Shown: piece by piece, positions 39,432 through 49,735 of the stretch
Position numbering within the stretch: position 1 is the stretch's first letter
How the letters are laid out: each line of letters starts with the position of its first letter
NCBI RefSeq assembly: GCF_905475465.1
Contig: NC_062236.1
Coordinates: 11,976,001-12,040,000, forward strand
Direction: 5' to 3'
From: Pieris napi
Lineage: Eukaryota; Arthropoda; Insecta; Lepidoptera; Pieridae
DNA: 64,000 nucleotides
The notes under the pieces: generated by a model
What the model was told of the DNA's origin: nothing
The model's database searches: none
The model's input: the letters and a program-made list of their open reading frames with translations, nothing else
Position numbers and translations under genes: made by a program

Positions 39432-39950
39432 ATCAATGGCGCCACAACTTTTTTAGGTCTGGGCCTCAGATTTCTGTATCTGATTCATGATCATTTGTTA
39501 ATCTAATAGGAAAGTAGATGGTCAGCCTCCTATGCTTGGGGGTCTAAGGCAAGCAATCATGGTGTAATTGCAGCTACTTAGAAAAGTTGTGTAAAACAAA
39601 AAACTTGGCGATTGAAAGAGTGGTGGAGAATTTATTGTCAGTTCTTCTCTTCTGTTCTACACCCTTGATTTGAGAACTAGCAGAAAGTTTAAAAGTAGAA
39701 GCATTTCATATATATATATTTTTTTTTGACGTTCATAAGTGTGCATTTCGTTACCTTATATAAATAAATGATTTTGACTTTGACTTTGAATTTTAAGCCG
39801 GTTGTCTCACGATGTTATCCTTCACCGCTCGAGCGAATGTTATATGCGCACATAGAAAGAAAGTCCATTGGTGCATAGTCGAGGATCGAACCTACGACCT
39901 CAGGGATGAGAGTCGCACGCTGAAGTCACTAGGCCAACACTTCTCACATA
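39432..39950 (-). mobile_element. SINE interrupted by a LINE tail
   Basis: The SINE 3' part is at 39432-39556 (CAATGGCGCCACAACTTTTT to GTCTAAGGCAAGC) and resumes at 39788 with AGCCGGTTGTCTCACGATGT through to the tRNA-like head at about 39950. The interruption is a family B LINE tail on the opposite strand. AAGC is present on both sides as a short target duplication. The SINE therefore predates the LINE insertion. Confidence 0.85.
39557..39787 (+). mobile_element. LINE 3' end (family B) nested in a SINE
   Basis: ATCATGGTGTAATTGCAGCT to GATTTTGACTTTGACTTTGA. It is 5'-truncated, with the family's usual blocks. Confidence 0.82.
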
Positions 39951-40002
39951 ATTTAATGTACTATTTTTTAATTTTACATTCGCAGCTCTTCCGTGAATCG
40001 AC

Positions 40003-40135
40003 ATAGTGGTGGTGCGGTGCAACAAACTATCTTAAGAAACGCTCTCTTTAGAACTCGCTATTAATCTGAACACCACCTCTGAACACTCTCCATAGTAAAT
40101 ACGGTTGAACGTGCAGAGAGTCTCTTTTCCTTATA
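40003..40135 (+). repeat. dispersed repeat family C, 3' portion
   Basis: ATAGTGGTGGTGCGGTGCAA, CTTAAGAAACGCTCTCTTTA and CTGAACACTCTCCATAGTAA correspond to the second half of the unit at 41281. Confidence 0.6.
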
Positions 40136-41280
40136 TTCAACTATCCACTGTCTATATTCAATTGCCTATATGTAGCATATATTTTTTATAAGCTTTCCAC
40201 TTGGGTAATTTACCTAATAAATATTTTGAACATTAAACATGCTATTACCATATTTCGGAAGCGTGACGGTTAAACCAAATATTGCAGGCATATTATTACC
40301 CATTATTAGCAATAACCAGAGGGGCCAAATGTTAATTTGTGTCAATCAAAGCATTTGCATTATAATTTCTGTCCAATTATGACGAATTCTGACAAACAAT
40401 ACGGCACCTGCGTGGGGTGGTGTAACGTATGTAATCGATTTTTGCCAGTACAGATAAAATCAACTAGTGCAAAAATATATTGTTATAATGTATTTTTGAA
40501 CTAACGTTCATATTCTTAAACTTAATTCTAATAAATTAACTCGCGCTTGTATACGTTTACTAGTAAGTAAAGATATACGCGATAGTGACCAAGAAAAATA
40601 CCAGTGTAAGCCAGGCCAGATCTAGTAGAAAGACTCATAGAACAGCAATGTTGGAATAAAATAACACTGAAAATTTACTGATTAGCAGAAGTTTTCAGGC
40701 TAAACTTCTAAATCCCGTCTGAATTTTGTCTCTACCTCTTTGGTTATGCGTGAACGTCGTGGTTAGGAAGGAAACATCCATGTTTTCCAGCGGTTTTTGT
40801 CCAGCACCTCTCTTAGTTCTTAGTACAGTGTACAGTGATGACGAAGAGGCTACCTGTTTTCTTTTCATACAAATGTATTATCTTAAAATCGATTCTGGCA
40901 AAAGAAATTGCCGAAGGTTAAAGAAAGAGAAAAATGTTAAAGAAACAAACACATCCACATTGGACAGAACTATATAAACTGTTTCTCAAAGCCCAACGAA
41001 CTAAATGAAAATTTATAGTCATGTTCAATTGTTAAATTTTATTCAGTCACTTTTAAATGACAGTTATAGACCATTAAACGTGCGTACACTTGAGAAACTA
41101 ATTGCAGTCCTATAACCAAAAACTCGTTTCGAATGACAATGGCCGACCAGGAATAAATCAAGCGTCGACTGGTTAGTAACAGTACGATGATGTTTGGTTT
41201 TGAAGCCGGATTAGTTTTTACTACTAAAAATTATTTTATATACTAAACATCGATATAATTTTTTTTATATGTAAAAATCG
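40136..41280. other. AT-rich spacer
   Basis: No gene recognised. The 83-codon plus frame at 40726-40977 (uninformative sequence) is probably chance. Confidence 0.45.
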
Positions 41281-41640
41281 GATAGGAGGCTCTCCTGATA
41301 TTAAGTGATACCGCTGCCCATAGACACTCACAGTGCCAGAGGGCTCGCTAGTGCATTGCCGGCCTTTTAAGAATTGGTACACTCTTTTCTTGACTCTAAG
41401 TCTAATTGGTTTGGAAATACATAGTGGTGGTGCATGGCAAAAAAAAACGCTCAGTTGTGGAACGACGGACGTCGAGGTGATACGGGTGGAATTCGTATTA
41501 TGTCTCGACGTCCGATAATGAAACAACAACGATCAACTTCTCTGAACACTCCCCGTGTTAAATCCGGTGGAAGATGCAGAGGTAGAGATGTGGGGTCTAC
41601 ATCTCTACGTAACGCCAAGGGATAAAGAAACTATCCATCA
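41281..41640 (+). repeat. dispersed repeat family C, longest copy
   Basis: About 360 bp: AGGAGGCTCTCCTGATATTA, GCCGGCCTTTTAAGAATTGG, ACATAGTGGTGGTGCATGGC, GTTGTGGAACGACGGACGTC, CTCTGAACACTCCCCGTG and AACGCCAAGGGATAAAG. It contains overlapping plus and minus frames of 63-97 codons, neither with a known motif. Class unknown. Confidence 0.7.
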
Positions 41641-42225
41641 TCCCCAACCGGCATGTTTCGTAAATTTTAAGTAATCGTCTATTATAATTCGTCGTCTATT
41701 ATATACTTGCAGTGTATTAGACGTGTATTTTCTGAAAGTACACTTAAAAAAGAAATACACACAAAAATGTGAATGAAATCACGTTTTTAAATATCATATT
41801 AAACAAATTTAGGACAGATAACTCTAATCTAAAAAAATCATACGAATACCGCCACCATTTCTAAATTTGACATGACAAAGGCGTGAAAATGTCATTCAAA
41901 ATTGTCAATGGTTTGTCAGACTGACGGCTATCAACAGTTTTGCGCATGAGTTTACATCTGATTTCACATGACTGCATTTCATTAGATTGTGGAATAGAGA
42001 TGTTTTGTGCTTTTTTACCTCTTTTGAAGTAGGACCGTTGCTGCATTATTTATTCAGGATTCAAATAGCTCATAGGGGGAGTTTTAATACAATTTACCTA
42101 CCAGACCCTAGACTGTACTATTACTAATTGTATTATTGAAAACAGTAACCCGTAAACCTTCCAAATTATATACCTAAACTGTTCTTTTGTGTGTTTGGTG
42201 TATCCGTCCATTGTTCTACTTATCT
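41641..42225. other. AT-rich spacer
   Basis: Nothing recognised. Confidence 0.5.
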
Positions 42226-42228
42226 TTA

Positions 42229-42391
42229 AGGCCGATTTACATTATCTTAGTGTTTAGGAGAGTGCTTTAGGATAGTACTTTAGTTGAAACATGTAAACGC
42301 TACTTGCTTTAGTAAACGCTACGCTAAAGAACTTGCCTTTCAAGTTGTACTAAAGCACTCTCCTAAACACTAAGATAATGTAAATCGGCCT
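42229..42391. mobile_element. MITE with long inverted ends and TTA duplication (PIF/Harbinger-like)
   Basis: The 163-bp element begins AGGCCGATTTACATTATCTT and ends with the reverse complement ...GATAATGTAAATCGGCCT. The perfect terminal repeat runs about 45 bp (to CTCTCCTAAACAC and beyond). TTA flanks both ends (42226-42228, 42392-42394). A 3-bp TTA duplication and GGCC-type ends are typical of PIF/Harbinger MITEs. It is non-coding. Confidence 0.8.
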
Positions 42392-42394
42392 TTA

Positions 42395-44375
42395 GAGTTC
42401 AAGGAATTTAAAAAAACTCGAATTGGTTAAGCCGTGTTGTGCCCTTAGCAACATATTTTTATATTTTATTTTTCATCCTATATAATCGGGTGGATTATAC
42501 ATGAAATGGGCTAGGATAATTTCGATGTTACTTCTGAAGTAACGTCGGAATTCCAGCTTTAACAAAACTATAGGACTCGTAGGAGATAGGTTTATCACTC
42601 TAACGACTCCTAGTAACTTTTGTATATAAAAAAAAATATTTTTTGGGGAATACTAAATATTTTATTTTTAAGTAATTTAATACCAATCGTCGCGATTCAC
42701 GCAAATTTCTCTAAAGGTTAGCGTTTAGTTTTTTTTTATTTTGGTTTTGTAATAGTTGGTCTACATCTGTAATTGTGTTTTTTTTTAATTTAGTTTTGCT
42801 TTTTACAATTAGTATTTACTTATTTTTCCTTACTAGGGTGGCCTGGCATCGCTAGCTTAGTTTGTGATAAGGTCGCCCGTTACCTCCTTAATTGATGTTA
42901 TTTTTTTTTAATTTTAAGTTTATAAAGAATTTAATATTTGTACTATGGTGTTTTCTGTACTTTACCAATAATAAAAATTTAAATATGAATATGTACTGCA
43001 ACAAAGTATTAATAAATAAATAAATAAGTTAAGTATATATCAATCATAATACTTCCTTCGTAACTTTAACTGAGCACGTGATAATTTACGTGCGTATAAA
43101 ATAATTATAGGTTCGCCTATTTACAGTGATATGGACACCACGAATCAAAGAGGAAATTAAACGAATCGCACTTGGCTTTGTTCAAAAATCCTTTGACATT
43201 AACGCCATTTTAATTGCACTAAACAAAATGTAATGCGATATCCATAGAATGAAGTCAAGTAACATGAGTACTAATTATTGTAAGCGTGCGAAAGCAATTG
43301 TCGAAATTGAACTCTATTCTCATTGTAATAAGGCTATATTGTATATGTAAAAAATAGTCAGCTGCTTTATTGAAATATTTCTTAAAGAAGCCTTGTAAAG
43401 GATTTTGCGAGGCGAATGCGGTTGAATAATTGTTTCATAGTGTTGGCGATAGATTTATCGATAAAGTCTGCTAGTTTTCATGCATGCAATGAAAATATTG
43501 ATATATTTTACCTCTTTACTGTAATTTTATGTAACACGCTTTTAATTTTTTGTTTTTCACTTTTTCCTAGCCAGTTACAAACTTTGATATTCCAAAATAA
43601 TTTTAAAAAAATATTAAAATAATTGATGTTTAAAATTTGTGAATTCATATTTTCTTGTATATTTTGAAGCATAAATGTTGTTTTAGGACTTATAAATAAA
43701 TTAAACTAAAAAGCTTAAATATTTTGTTGTAATATTTTAGTAACGTGTCGTGTTCATTCGTTTGATGTTATGTTTTTGTGTTTAAGTTTATTTCAAATAA
43801 GAAATTTACTTTAAAACGAAAAACACTTATACGCTTCGTTCATTATTATTTCCCGATTTTGTAGATGACGATCTCTTCTTATTCTCTTTTAAGGATTCTT
43901 CTAGGTGTTCAAGTAATCAAACGGATTGTATAACGAGTTTCTTTATGTAAATAATACATACACAGTACCTCTTCACGTCTGACGGTCTTAAAGAAGTTCG
44001 TGGGGAAGATTGAGCAAAAAAAATGCTTAAGATAAAGAGAAATGGAGCCAGTTAGAGAAGGCCTATATTTTATAAGAGGGAAAAAATCTATATAAAATGT
44101 GTGTGTATCTTTTGTAAATATGGGTGATTGTTTCAAAGATTGAAGCTTAATTATTATTATTATTATTATGGTTATTATTGATACACTACACTGCTACGAT
44201 GTATGCTCGTCAAATATTTTATCGATAATTCTCCCATCCTTATCGTCCAGGTGCAGCGCGTGCTGTTTGCTTCTCAAGAATGATGCAAAAAATTGTCGAG
44301 ACAGAATTATCTGTTTTTTTCTTCTTTACAACAAACAGAACACGGATCGCCAGACACATTTGAGATTAAAAATAT
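42395..44375. other. AT-rich spacer
   Basis: 42835-42990 (GGTGGCCTGGCATCGCTAGC onward) looks like the 3' UTR of another LINE but I cannot classify it. An ATT tandem lies at about 44149-44167. No gene recognised. Confidence 0.4.
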
Positions 44376-44530
44376 ATTACAAATTTTTTTTTTTTTTTTT
44401 TTTGTGTTCCTGTTCATCTGCAATCGGCTATCAGCCATGATCAGATATTTTCCGAGGTTAAATTTGGTTGGGTGCGATTCCATTGAATGGCACCGTACGT
44501 GTTGGCAGAAACCGGACTCTTTACTCTAGG

Positions 44531-47215
44531 TCAGCTTCTCCGGTCCAGGTCCAGCACTTGCCATCTCCTTAGGCGAGCCACATCATCTCCCGGGGCCAAC
44601 AGACTCCTAGCCAGTTCATTGGTGTGTTTGGTTAACCTTTCCCTGTATCTAGTACTGTTCTTGCGGATTACTTCCTTAATGGTTGGCATCTCCAGATATT
44701 CATGTATTTCCTTGTTTCTCACAAACCAGTGTGCACTTGAAATAGTTCTCAGTGCAATGTTTTGAAATCTTTGGAGGATTTCGATGTTAGAATTGCTTGC
44801 ACAGCCCCAGAGTTCTATTCCATATGTCCACACTGGTTGTATGATAGCCTTGTAAACAAGCAATTTGTTACTCAGGGTCAACCTAGATTGCTGGCCTAGA
44901 AGCCATGATAGCTCTTTGAATTTCAAGGTGGCTTCTGTTTTCTTGGCTTTTATATGATTAGCCCAGGTCAGTCTTCTGTCCAGATGCAGTCCGAGATATT
45001 TCACGCTGTTTTTGCTTGGTAACGGTTTGTCTTCTATATGCACAGGTGGACAATCGCCCTTTCGCAGTGTAAATGTTACTTGTATTGATTTAGCTATGCT
45101 AGGCTTGATTCTCCACCTCTGCAGCCAAACGTTCACCTTGTTGAGCTGTTCCTGTAGTTTCAGTGAAGCGTTATTCGCGTTCACATCGCTTGCAAGGCAA
45201 GCAGTGTCATCTGCGTATGTTGCTGTTACGACATTTTCTGTTTCAGGCAAGTCTGCCGTATATATTGAATAAAGGACTGGGCCAAGCACTGATCCTTGTG
45301 GAACTGAGGCAGTGATGTAATAGAGCCTTGAAAGTTCTTCCTCGTACTTTACTTGGAATCTTCTTTGATCTAGATAAGATTTTAGGATCATATAGTATGA
45401 GTTTGGTAGGAGGGTTTTCAGCTTGTACAACAATCCTTTGTGCCAAACTCTATCGAATGCCTGCTGGATATCTATGAATACTGCTGAACAATATTCTTTT
45501 TTCTCTAGCGATTGTCTTATTTTGTGAACCACTCGGTGTACTTGTTCTACAGTAGCATGTTTTTCCCGGAAACCAAATTGGTGATCGGGTATAATTCTGT
45601 TTTGGTCCAGGACTGGTTTTAGTCTCCGAAGAAAAGTTTTTTCAAAAACCTTAGATATTGTTGGGAGAAGACTTATAGGCCTGTATGAGCTAGGTTCTGT
45701 TGGAGGTTTCCCTGGCTTTACAATCATAATTATTTGTGATATCTTCCATAGCTTTGGGTAGTACTGTATTCTGAAAATGCCATTAAACAACATTGTTAAG
45801 AATACTATTGCTTTTCTAGGTAGTTTTTTAAGGATTTCACCCGTTATTAGGTCGAAACCAGGAGCCTTTTTGTTTTCTAGATAGCTTATTGTGCGCATTA
45901 ATTCTTGTGGAGTGACAAGTTTTAGCGGTAGTGATAACTGCTGGTCACTATTGATCATTCTATCCACTTCCTCTTCAAACTCAGTCATGGATGATAAGTT
46001 TGGTTTGAAGACTTCGCTTAGGTGTCTAGCGAAAAGTTCAGCTTTTTCACTGCCGCTCCTAGCCCACGGATCGTTTGTAGATATCCTTATAGGTGGTATA
46101 TGGTTATGTGGTCTTTTAAAGTTCTTAGTTATTTTCCAGAGTGAGTAATTATCCTTCTTATGAGGCGAGAGTGTACAGAGTTTTTCTTGGAAGGTTGTGT
46201 TTTGATTTTCTTTAATTAACTCTTTTAGTTCTCTAGATATTCTATTGAATTCCGACCTGTCTACATCTGATCTGCTAGTGTGTAATCGCCTTCTTTGTCT
46301 CCGTTTTTCTTCCAACTTGTTGCGTATTTCCAGTGGTATGTTACCTAATTGATTGGAAGAGCTCAGTGTAGGGGTGGCACGCCACGCAGCTACTTGTATG
46401 AGATTCGTGATGTAGAATGTTGCCTCATCTATATCTTCTTCTGTCTTGAGCTTAACCTTTAGTTCAACTTCATCTTCTAAGTATTCAGCAAATGCGTCCC
46501 AGTCTGTTTTATGATTATATAGCGCCAGTCTCTGTGCTCTGTGTATAGCGGAAACGCTAAATGTTGCTATGATAGGGGTGTGGTCAGACCCACCATCAGA
46601 CGATGATGCCACGTCAAAATACACATCAGACAGTCCCTTCACCACAAAAAAGTCCACAAGGTCGGGTATTCTGTTGACATCTGTTGGCCAATAAGTTGGT
46701 TTTCCTGTTCCCAGTGTAATAAGTTTGTGTTTATCGACACATTTTTTCAACTCACGTCCTTTGCTGTTTGTCAATCTTGATCCCCAATGAGTGTGTTTAC
46801 AGTTCCAGTCCCCACCACTTATGTATCTGTTTCCCAAGCTTTGAAAATAGCGGTCAAACATGTGTTGTTTCGGTTTATGCTTTGGTGGACAATATACAGC
46901 GCTTACATTGATGGGGCCCATGCTTGCATTTATAGTAATGGTAGTGGCTTGCATCCAGTCTTCCCGAAACTCGCTATGGAGGTGGTGTCCGATGTTACTC
47001 TTTACAATGACTGCCGATCCTCCGTGTGATGTGGTATCGGGATGATTAGTATAATATACGTCATAGTTGTCTATCTTGATATTCTTACGGTCATTTAGGT
47101 GGGTTTCAGATATTAGACCAATATCGATTTTGTTATGTTTTAACATTATTTCTAATTCTTTTTTATTTGGCGTTAGGCCATTGATATTCCAGGTGGCGAT
47201 ACGTAACGACATCAT
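44531..47215 (-). CDS. LINE ORF2: APE endonuclease and reverse transcriptase
   Basis: This is an 894-residue polyprotein that nicks target DNA and reverse-transcribes the element RNA. The APE-type endonuclease (about 1-220) keeps its key residues: N10 in TWNING, E37 in SETHL, D136 and N138 in GGDWN, and D211/H212 in SDHTP. The reverse transcriptase (about 480-750) has YRPISLLP at 511-518, FIDIQQAFD at 580-588 with the catalytic D582, PQGSVLGP at 639-646 and YADD at 677-680. A C-terminal region of about 140 residues follows, with no obvious RNase H motif. All frames are intact. The start ATG overlaps the ORF1 stop by 4 nt. The clade call (Jockey-like) rests on architecture and motif style, not on a tree. 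Confidence 0.92.
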   Translation of the reverse strand: MMSLRIATWNINGLTPNKKELEIMLKHNKIDIGLISETHLNDRKNIKIDNYDVYYTNHPDTTSHGGSAVIVKSNIGHHLHSEFREDWMQATTITINASMGPINVSAVYCPPKHKPKQHMFDRYFQSLGNRYISGGDWNCKHTHWGSRLTNSKGRELKKCVDKHKLITLGTGKPTYWPTDVNRIPDLVDFFVVKGLSDVYFDVASSSDGGSDHTPIIATFSVSAIHRAQRLALYNHKTDWDAFAEYLEDEVELKVKLKTEEDIDEATFYITNLIQVAAWRATPTLSSSNQLGNIPLEIRNKLEEKRRQRRRLHTSRSDVDRSEFNRISRELKELIKENQNTTFQEKLCTLSPHKKDNYSLWKITKNFKRPHNHIPPIRISTNDPWARSGSEKAELFARHLSEVFKPNLSSMTEFEEEVDRMINSDQQLSLPLKLVTPQELMRTISYLENKKAPGFDLITGEILKKLPRKAIVFLTMLFNGIFRIQYYPKLWKISQIIMIVKPGKPPTEPSSYRPISLLPTISKVFEKTFLRRLKPVLDQNRIIPDHQFGFREKHATVEQVHRVVHKIRQSLEKKEYCSAVFIDIQQAFDRVWHKGLLYKLKTLLPNSYYMILKSYLDQRRFQVKYEEELSRLYYITASVPQGSVLGPVLYSIYTADLPETENVVTATYADDTACLASDVNANNASLKLQEQLNKVNVWLQRWRIKPSIAKSIQVTFTLRKGDCPPVHIEDKPLPSKNSVKYLGLHLDRRLTWANHIKAKKTEATLKFKELSWLLGQQSRLTLSNKLLVYKAIIQPVWTYGIELWGCASNSNIEILQRFQNIALRTISSAHWFVRNKEIHEYLEMPTIKEVIRKNSTRYRERLTKHTNELARSLLAPGDDVARLRRWQVLDLDRRS

Positions 47216-49059
47216 CGTGGAAGCCTACTGATGATTGTCATGATGAGGTTCATCATTGTGCTGAGTTGTGAAATGAGTTGGTCGATTCTTTCAGTCTGTT
47301 TCACTATAAGTGCTTCTAGACTGAATCTATTTTCTTGCCCGAGTTCTATTTTTCTCAGGTATGTTCTTTGTGACTCATGGTCAACGTGGTTTTCCGTATT
47401 TGTTCTCTGTGAATCTATATGGTCAGCTTTGTCTTTCCTGTGTATCTGTTGTTTCGTTTGGTCATTGTTATCTCTCGTGTATGATTTTTGTGTCTCTGTG
47501 TGGTATGCTACAGTTTTGGTTGAATTTTTGGGAGCTTCACTATAGGGTCCCAGGGATTCTTTTACGCTTGGTAGCCGATGTTTCGGTTGGGTAGTCTTGG
47601 AGTGATTATCAGGCTCAATGACTATCACATCCGTGTCATTTGGGGGCTCATTATTTTCAGAGTTCTTAGTACGCACTTCTAGAGTGGTTCTTGATTTTGG
47701 ATATGGCTGAAACTTGTTTCCAATTTTCTTTCTTGCTAGGACTTCCCTATACACCTGGCATCCTTTGTAGCTAGCAGGGTGGCTTCCTGAGCATAGTGCG
47801 CATACTGCTGGAGTGTTATCATTTATTGTGCACGTAGTAGTTTTATGTGCCCCAGCACACTTTACGCATCTGTAAGGCCTCATACAGTTATTTTTGCTGT
47901 GCCCATATTGCTGGCACCTTTTGCATTGTACCACTGTCATTTTTCTTATTGGGTCTTCTATCGTGACTTTCTGGTTGTATATGACTTTAATTTCTTTGAC
48001 AAATTTATTATTTTCATGTGGAGCCACATTGACAAAAAATGTATTTAGGGGCTCTTTGGTTCCTTGTTTCCGGGCAGTAACTATTTCTCCTTGTACTTTG
48101 TTTCCAGTTTTTTCTACTGCTTCTATAATGGCATCTTTAGGTGTGCTGAAGTGAAGATGTTTAATAACAATTCTCATGCATTTTTGGTCTTTACGTGTAA
48201 ATGTGTGACCTATAAGCCCTTTACTTCTTATGTGCTCGATCAGAATCTTATATTTGTCAACCGTGTTAGACGAGATTATAAGCTGGTTTTTGGATACTAT
48301 TTTATAGGTGTAATCATTCTTTTCAATAACTTCTTCGATGAGTTGGGTGAGTTTTGCAAGGTCATCAACACCATACAAAATTATTGGTGGTGGTTTAGGT
48401 GTTCTCTTGACTGTAGCTTCTCCTAGTTCCACGTCTAACAAAGCAAAGCTGTTGTTTGTCTCTATATTCGATGAGGTATTTTGTTCCGGAGTATTTATTC
48501 CTCGGCGTTTGTTAATAATTGCCTCTCGTCGCTGTGTCTTTTTGGCGTGATGACTCCTTGAGTCTTTTTCTTCGGGAGACCGATTTCTTTTTTGATTTGG
48601 TACTCGTTGCCAGGGCACACTAGGTTTGTATAAATTTTGTTCCTGTGTAGGTGCCTGTTTAACAGGTATCATATGTTCTTGTTGGACTTGGGAGACATCA
48701 CTGAGTGAAGATGAACGAGTTCTATTAAATAGTGCAGGGTGAAATAGTTGCTGAGTCAGAATTTTTTGCTTCTTTACTGTGGTTGATTCCGCTTGGTGTG
48801 GCAAAATTTCCCCCCCTCCAGAATACGAGGGGCAGCCTGGGTATTGCTTAGTGACGTCGTCGATTGACGAAGATTTAGGTGGTGTTCTTTGCATTATGTT
48901 CCCACGAGTAGGGTCGAATAAACAGGTCGCTTCCAGGGTGACGCCCTTTTCCCCAGAAGAAGGCACAGTACGACAACGTTTGCCAGTTTCGTTGAAGTTG
49001 GACGCTAGAGACTGAATTATCCCATCAGCCATATACACCTCATGTAGGGGCATACACAT
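47212..49059 (-). CDS. LINE ORF1: gag-like nucleic-acid-binding protein
   Basis: This is a 615-residue protein, the usual size for ORF1 of Jockey-type elements, which coats the element RNA. The N-terminal 200 residues are polar and probably disordered. Residues about 225-375 are the likely RRM-like/PRE_C2HC region, with PPPIILYGVDDL at 223-234. Three zinc knuckles follow: C379-x2-C382-x4-H387-x4-C392, C398-x2-C401-x3-H405-x4-C410 and C420-x2-C423-x3-H427-x6-C434. The C-terminal tail ends with a hydrophobic heptad-like stretch (about 580-612) that may be a coiled coil. The stop TGA overlaps the ATG of ORF2 (ATGA), which suggests ORF2 is made by termination-reinitiation. The start may be Met1 (49059) or the later MADG at residue 10. 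No frameshift or internal stop is present. Confidence 0.88.
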   Translation of the reverse strand: MCMPLHEVYMADGIIQSLASNFNETGKRCRTVPSSGEKGVTLEATCLFDPTRGNIMQRTPPKSSSIDDVTKQYPGCPSYSGGGEILPHQAESTTVKKQKILTQQLFHPALFNRTRSSSLSDVSQVQQEHMIPVKQAPTQEQNLYKPSVPWQRVPNQKRNRSPEEKDSRSHHAKKTQRREAIINKRRGINTPEQNTSSNIETNNSFALLDVELGEATVKRTPKPPPIILYGVDDLAKLTQLIEEVIEKNDYTYKIVSKNQLIISSNTVDKYKILIEHIRSKGLIGHTFTRKDQKCMRIVIKHLHFSTPKDAIIEAVEKTGNKVQGEIVTARKQGTKEPLNTFFVNVAPHENNKFVKEIKVIYNQKVTIEDPIRKMTVVQCKRCQQYGHSKNNCMRPYRCVKCAGAHKTTTCTINDNTPAVCALCSGSHPASYKGCQVYREVLARKKIGNKFQPYPKSRTTLEVRTKNSENNEPPNDTDVIVIEPDNHSKTTQPKHRLPSVKESLGPYSEAPKNSTKTVAYHTETQKSYTRDNNDQTKQQIHRKDKADHIDSQRTNTENHVDHESQRTYLRKIELGQENRFSLEALIVKQTERIDQLISQLSTMMNLIMTIISRLPR

Positions 49060-49487
49060 CCCTTGGCGCGTTTCCCACCGTAGGATAGGGGTAATTTATT
49101 ATAGAGGTTTTCTTCCTCGCGGCCCAGATGATAAAGTCCAGACCCCCGGTTCCCGTGAGACATGACCACAGGTTTACGGTTTGAGGTGGCTCTTTCGAGT
49201 CACACTTGTTGCTTAATCGGTTTTGAGGCGCCGATGACTCGCCTTCGCCCGTCACAGTCGGCAGTACAGACCCCGAGGAGGATGTTATTGTGTGTAACCC
49301 GTTAACAGATCTGTACAGTATCCAGGGGAGGCGACTGGGACGCCTGTGGATCGGACTTTTGGGTGCGCGCAATATAGCCAAGCCACACACTCGCAAGGCA
49401 TACGCTAGCAAACACAGCATTTTTTAAGCATGCATCCAGCATCAATGCACACCACCGTGTACTTGACACCCTTTCCCCCCCGATACA
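49060..49487 (-). other. 5' UTR / internal promoter region of the LINE
   Basis: GC-richer leader upstream of ORF1 on the minus strand. It is open for 126 codons in one frame (49040-49420), but the frame has no recognisable domain and is most likely a chance frame. Jockey-type elements carry an internal RNA polymerase II promoter in this position. Confidence 0.6.
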
Positions 49488-49611
49488 ATTACAAATAAAC
49501 GGTGAATTTGCGAAGATATCAATTTTAAACCTAAGACCATTTCAATAAATAAATTAAACATTCATTTGCCTTCTATTCAATACTTGAATTACTATAATAT
49601 ATTCTTCAGGT

Positions 49612-49735
49612 AGTAATATTATACTAATTATAAAGAGGTAACGTTATCTGTGGTTGTAGGAGGTAATCTCTGGATCTACTGAACTGATTTTGTAAGTTAA
49701 TCAATAGAAAGCCATATTATTTGGAGTAGGTATAA
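49612..49735 (+). mobile_element. 5' end of a Helitron-like element (third family)
   Basis: AATATTATACTAATTATAAA, GAGGTAAC, AATCTCTGGATCTACTGAAC and AGAAAGCCATATTATTTGGA match the common insect repeat that begins ATACTAATATTATAAAGAGG. No 3' end is present, so it is truncated. Confidence 0.5.

Larger units (their letters stand above)
44385..49487 (-). mobile_element. apparently full-length Jockey-clade non-LTR retrotransposon
   Basis: The element spans about 5.1 kb on the minus strand. It has a 5' leader of about 430 nt, two intact ORFs, a 3' UTR of about 125 nt and a pure run of 20 T on the plus strand (44384-44403), which is its poly-A tail. It is bounded by a 9-bp direct repeat, ATTACAAAT, at 44376-44384 and 49488-49496, which is the target-site duplication. 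The 5' end begins close to a run of G (plus-strand C-run at 49475-49481). The exact 5' base is uncertain by a few nt. Intact frames, a clean tail and a perfect duplication suggest a young insertion. The structure (gag with three zinc knuckles, APE endonuclease then reverse transcriptase, no RNase H seen) fits the Jockey clade. Confidence 0.9.

Noticed and set aside
47231..49015. Plus-strand frames of 60-120 codons opposite the LINE ORFs
   Set aside because: Shadows of ORF1 and ORF2; composition follows the real minus frames.
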